The position numbers and the translations under genes are program-made. The notes under the pieces were generated by a model, which was not told where the DNA came from, did no database searches, and worked only from the letters and a program-made list of their open reading frames with translations. 64,000 nt of DNA from Halorarum halophilum (GTDB lineage: Archaea; Halobacteriota; Halobacteria; Halobacteriales; Haloferacaceae). The DNA is taken from assembly GCF_013401515.1 (NCBI RefSeq), contig NZ_CP058529.1:2852001-2916000 (forward strand). The letters run 5' to 3'. Every line of letters begins with the position of its first letter. Within the stretch, counting starts at the first letter, position 1. Positions 61,649 to 64,000 of the stretch are shown here, piece after piece.

Positions 61649-62638
61649 ATGACGACCGACGAGTCCCGCACCGTCGCGGTCACGGGCGCGGCCGGGTTCA
61701 TCGGCAGCCGCGTGGTGAACCTCCTCCGCGAGCACCACCCCGACTGGGACGTCGCCGCGCTCGACAACTTCTACCTCGGTCAGGTCCGCGAGATCGACGA
61801 CGTGGCCGTCGAGCACGTCGACGTCAGGAACCGTTCGGAACTGGAGGCTGCCCTCGACGGCGCCGACGTCGTCTGCCACCTCGCGGCTATCAGCGGCGTC
61901 GACGACTGCGAGGACCACCCGGACCGGGCGTACGACGTGAACGTGCAGGGGACGAACAACGTCGCGTGGTTCTGTCGGAAGACGGGTGCAGCCCTCGTCT
62001 TCCCGTTCAGCATGGCCGTCCTGGGCGACCCGGAGTCGTTCCCCATCACGGTCGAGGACGCGCGGGACCCGATGAACTGGTACGGCCGGACGAAGGTGCT
62101 CTCCGAGGACGCCATCGAGACGTTCGCCGACGGCGCGTTCCCCGCACACCTCTACCTGAAGTCGAACCTGTACGGCGAGCACGAGGTGGGCGGCACGCGC
62201 GTCTCGAAGGGTACCGTCATCAACTTCTTCGTGAACCGCGCCATGGCCGGCGAGCCGCTCACGGTGTACGAGCCGGGGACGCAGGCTCGCAACTACATCC
62301 ACGTGAAGGACGTCGCACGGGCGTACGTCCGCAGCGCCGAGCGCCTCTTCGAGCAACTGGACGCAGGCGAGACGGGCGTCGAGAAGTACGAGATCGCGTC
62401 CGAGGAGGACCCCAGCGTGGGGGCCGTCGCGGAACTGGTCCAGCGGCTCGCCGCCGAGGAACTCGGCCGGGACCTCGAGGTGAACCTGGTCGAGAACCCG
62501 CGCAGCGCCGAGACGCTCGTCGACTCGTTCGCGGTGGACATCTCCACGGCCCGCGAGAAACTGGGCTGGGAGCCGGAGTTCCGTGTCGAGGACTCGGTTC
62601 GGACGCTGTTGAACGCGAAGGCGGAGCGAGCTGACTGA
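61649..62638 (+). CDS. NAD-dependent sugar nucleotide epimerase/dehydratase (extended SDR)
   Basis: 329 residues, ATG 61649 (MTTDESRTVAVTGAAGFIGS). The NAD-binding loop GAAGFIG, CHLAAISGVDDCEDHPDRAYDVNVQGTNN, FPFSMAVLGDPESFPITVED with Ser in the active-site position and MNWYGRTKVLSE (YxxxK) are all intact. The C-terminal region has YEPGTQARNYIHVKDVARAYV and RSAETLVDSFAVDISTAREKLGWEPE. It is a GalE-like enzyme distinct from the one at 59820. It probably provides a second activated sugar for the Agl locus; specificity is unknown. Confidence 0.88.
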   Translation: MTTDESRTVAVTGAAGFIGSRVVNLLREHHPDWDVAALDNFYLGQVREIDDVAVEHVDVRNRSELEAALDGADVVCHLAAISGVDDCEDHPDRAYDVNVQGTNNVAWFCRKTGAALVFPFSMAVLGDPESFPITVEDARDPMNWYGRTKVLSEDAIETFADGAFPAHLYLKSNLYGEHEVGGTRVSKGTVINFFVNRAMAGEPLTVYEPGTQARNYIHVKDVARAYVRSAERLFEQLDAGETGVEKYEIASEEDPSVGAVAELVQRLAAEELGRDLEVNLVENPRSAETLVDSFAVDISTAREKLGWEPEFRVEDSVRTLLNAKAERAD

Positions 62639-62706
62639 ACACATCACGCCGTCCACCGGTTCTAGCTGACTGCCCCTGTACCGCCAGTCAGGCCGAATCA
62701 GCGGCT

Positions 62707-63483
62707 TCAGAACACCGAGTCCGTCATCCAGATTGTGTGGTCCGCGGCCTCTTCCACCCGTTCCCAACCCCACCACGACACGTCGAACGCCCACACTTCG
62801 CCCGCCGGGAGGTCCGCTACGTTCGTCCACTCGCCGCCGATCACCACACCGTTATCGTCGTATATCTTCGCGTTGGCTTCGACGTACGAAACTGCTCCGT
62901 CGCGTTCGTTTGCGACCCGCCCCGAGACTAGGGCCTCGTCCCCGTCGATCCGGAGATCGCTCTCCAGGAGCCGCAGCCCGTCTGGGTTCATCCGTGGGGG
63001 TGCGGTGTCGTACTCCCCCGTTACTTCGTAGTCACTCACTCGCTCCGCATCCGTCCCCAGAAAGTACACTCGGGCGGCCCAGACCTCCCCGGAGTCGAGG
63101 GAGTTCAGGTACGCGTAGCCGTTGTCCAGGTAGTCCCCCGCCTCGTCGTACCAGTCGACGGTGACTTCGACGGCGCCGGACGGCGCACCGCCGACGTTCT
63201 CGAGGGACGCCGTGACGTACACGTCTGTACCGAACTCTCCCTCGTCGACGACGAGTTCGGATTCGCCGATCACGACCTCCGGTTCCCCATCGGGACCGGA
63301 TTCGGTCTGTGATCTGCTCGTCCGCGACGCTGTTTCGGCTGCGGTCCCGGTTCCGGGTTCCGTCCCCGTTTCGGTGCCTCCCTGCACGAAGGTCGCTGGC
63401 CGTTCGTCGGAATCGGTGACATACCCGCCGAGCATCGTCGCTGCGAACAGTCCAGTGCCGCTGAGATACTTCCGTCGACGCAT
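62707..63483 (-). CDS. Secreted protein with FxLYD-like domains
   Basis: 258 residues, ATG 63483 (MRRRKYLSGTGLFAATMLGG). The RRRKYLSGTG start suggests Tat export. There is no clear lipobox Cys, so release or peptidase cleavage is likely. A Thr/Glu/Gly-rich linker (residues 35-65) precedes two beta-sandwich repeats: VDEGEFGTDVYVTASLENVGGAPSGAVEVTVDWYDEAGDYLDNG and then LRIDGDEALVSGRVANERDGAVSYVEANAKIYDDNGVVIG. Both match the FxLYD pattern of haloarchaeal extracellular proteins. It lies convergent with the epimerase gene. Function is unknown; a cell-surface or matrix role is probable. Confidence 0.75.
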   Translation of the reverse strand: MRRRKYLSGTGLFAATMLGGYVTDSDERPATFVQGGTETGTEPGTGTAAETASRTSRSQTESGPDGEPEVVIGESELVVDEGEFGTDVYVTASLENVGGAPSGAVEVTVDWYDEAGDYLDNGYAYLNSLDSGEVWAARVYFLGTDAERVSDYEVTGEYDTAPPRMNPDGLRLLESDLRIDGDEALVSGRVANERDGAVSYVEANAKIYDDNGVVIGGEWTNVADLPAGEVWAFDVSWWGWERVEEAADHTIWMTDSVF

Positions 63484-63674
63484 GACTACTCCGTGTTCCG
63501 GGAGCGCAAAGTAACGAAGAAACTACCGGAAGATGACCTGTTCACGGCTCCTCATAATCGAATTCGAACGGAAGGCGTCGACGAGTAGGAGGCCAGACTG
63601 CGACAAATTGGCGGGGGTGGGGACCGAATCCTCGTCGACGCGCTCTCGATGGCCTCGCGGTCGGCGTCTCGATA

Positions 63675-64000
63675 CTACGCCCCGCCGTACGGGTCCGTCT
63701 CCAGCGTGTCGTACTCCCAGGTCAGATCGAAGTACCGCTCCAGCCCCGCGACGAAGGAGGCGTTCCCCGTCACCGCCGCCTGGCGCTTGTGTAGTGGGAT
63801 GTCCTCCTCCTCGACGAGGAGCACCGCCCGTCCGGAGTCGTACTCCAGGCTCGGGTCGGCGATGGTGCCGCGCCACGGGAGCCGGGTCGTGCTGAATCGA
63901 AGCGCGACGTCGGGGTACCCCCCACACAGGTGCTCGACCATCCGCTCCTGGACGGCCGCGTTCTCCGCGGAGAGGAACGACGGATCGAGGAACAGCACGC
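63675..64000 (-). CDS. C-terminal part of a TrmB-like or related regulator, 5' end outside the window
   Basis: About 108 codons are visible, beginning VLFLDPSFLSAENAAVQERM and ending ETDPYGGA with a stop at 63675. The segment PLHKRQAAVTGNASFVAGLERYFDLTWE resembles the C-terminal end of haloarchaeal TrmB-family and TrmB-like transcription regulators, where a sensor domain closes with a helix of this kind. The HTH would lie beyond the right edge. The start is not in the window, so product size and exact family remain open. Confidence 0.45.
   Translation of the reverse strand, partial: VLFLDPSFLSAENAAVQERMVEHLCGGYPDVALRFSTTRLPWRGTIADPSLEYDSGRAVLLVEEEDIPLHKRQAAVTGNASFVAGLERYFDLTWEYDTLETDPYGGA

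Overview
The window is chromosomal DNA from a halophilic archaeon (class Halobacteria). The evidence is GC-rich coding DNA with strongly acidic predicted proteins, TATA boxes about 27 nt upstream of ATGs (leaderless genes), a transcription factor B gene, Bat-type HTH_10 and FilR1-type regulators, a Tat lipoprotein, a PGF-CTERM surface protein, and glycosylation genes of the haloarchaeal Agl type (AglF, AglM, Agl23).

Region 1 (1-11.7 kb) looks like a module for using amides and D-amino acids. It holds a partial amidase, an acetyltransferase, a Tat lipoprotein of the branched-chain amino acid/amide ABC type, an M20 carbamoylase/allantoate-type amidohydrolase, an Lrp-like regulator, a class III aminotransferase and a UspA protein. 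It also holds the DUF1611-epimerase pair known as DgcN-DgcA of D-glutamate catabolism, divergent from a YkvI-like permease and followed by an HTH_10 regulator. Two promoters flanking the lrp gene share the dyad GTTC-N14-GAAC, and the dgcN/permease spacer carries a perfect 14-bp palindrome.

Region 2 (11.7-20.8 kb) is a low-density accessory stretch. It has a VapBC module with an obvious operator, a second overlapping HTH/TumE-like pair, a divergent ArsR-like/hypothetical pair, an orphan tfb gene with a decayed fragment of a second tfb copy 4 kb away, strong GC-rich hairpins and long gene-poor gaps.

Region 3 (20.8-42 kb) is a polysaccharide/glycan locus in visible decay. It contains a Wzx-like flippase, a Wzy/O-antigen-ligase-like membrane protein, a WbaP-like initiating phosphotransferase, five intact GT4 or FkbM enzymes, two intact sulfatase-fold enzymes and a truncated third, plus AglF and AglM for UDP-sugar supply. 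Around them lie IS6-family transposase remnants, truncated GT2 and GT4 genes, an epimerase cut by one TAA, a CPBP protease cut by one TAG and other fragments.

Region 4 (42-50.4 kb) has a FilR1-type regulator divergent from a 2,453-residue secreted protein with three PQQ-type beta-propellers, CARDB-like and choice-of-anchor-D repeats, Ig-like domains, a Thr/Pro stalk and a PGF-CTERM tail.

Region 5 (50.5-64 kb) is a second, intact Agl-type locus: a TRAM protein, a tiny zinc ribbon, Agl23, an unrecognised CxCxxC protein, a DUF354 glycosyltransferase, WecB, a GT4, a UDP-sulfoquinovose-synthase-like epimerase, two further sugar epimerases, a NicO-type metal transporter, a secreted FxLYD-like protein and a partial TrmB-like protein. 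Between the epimerases sit two tandem tRNA-shaped sequences that both have C instead of the invariant U33.

Together, Regions 3 and 5 suggest a cell surface carrying acidic and possibly sulfated glycans. Region 3 appears to be a variable locus being remodelled by IS6 elements and point nonsense mutations.
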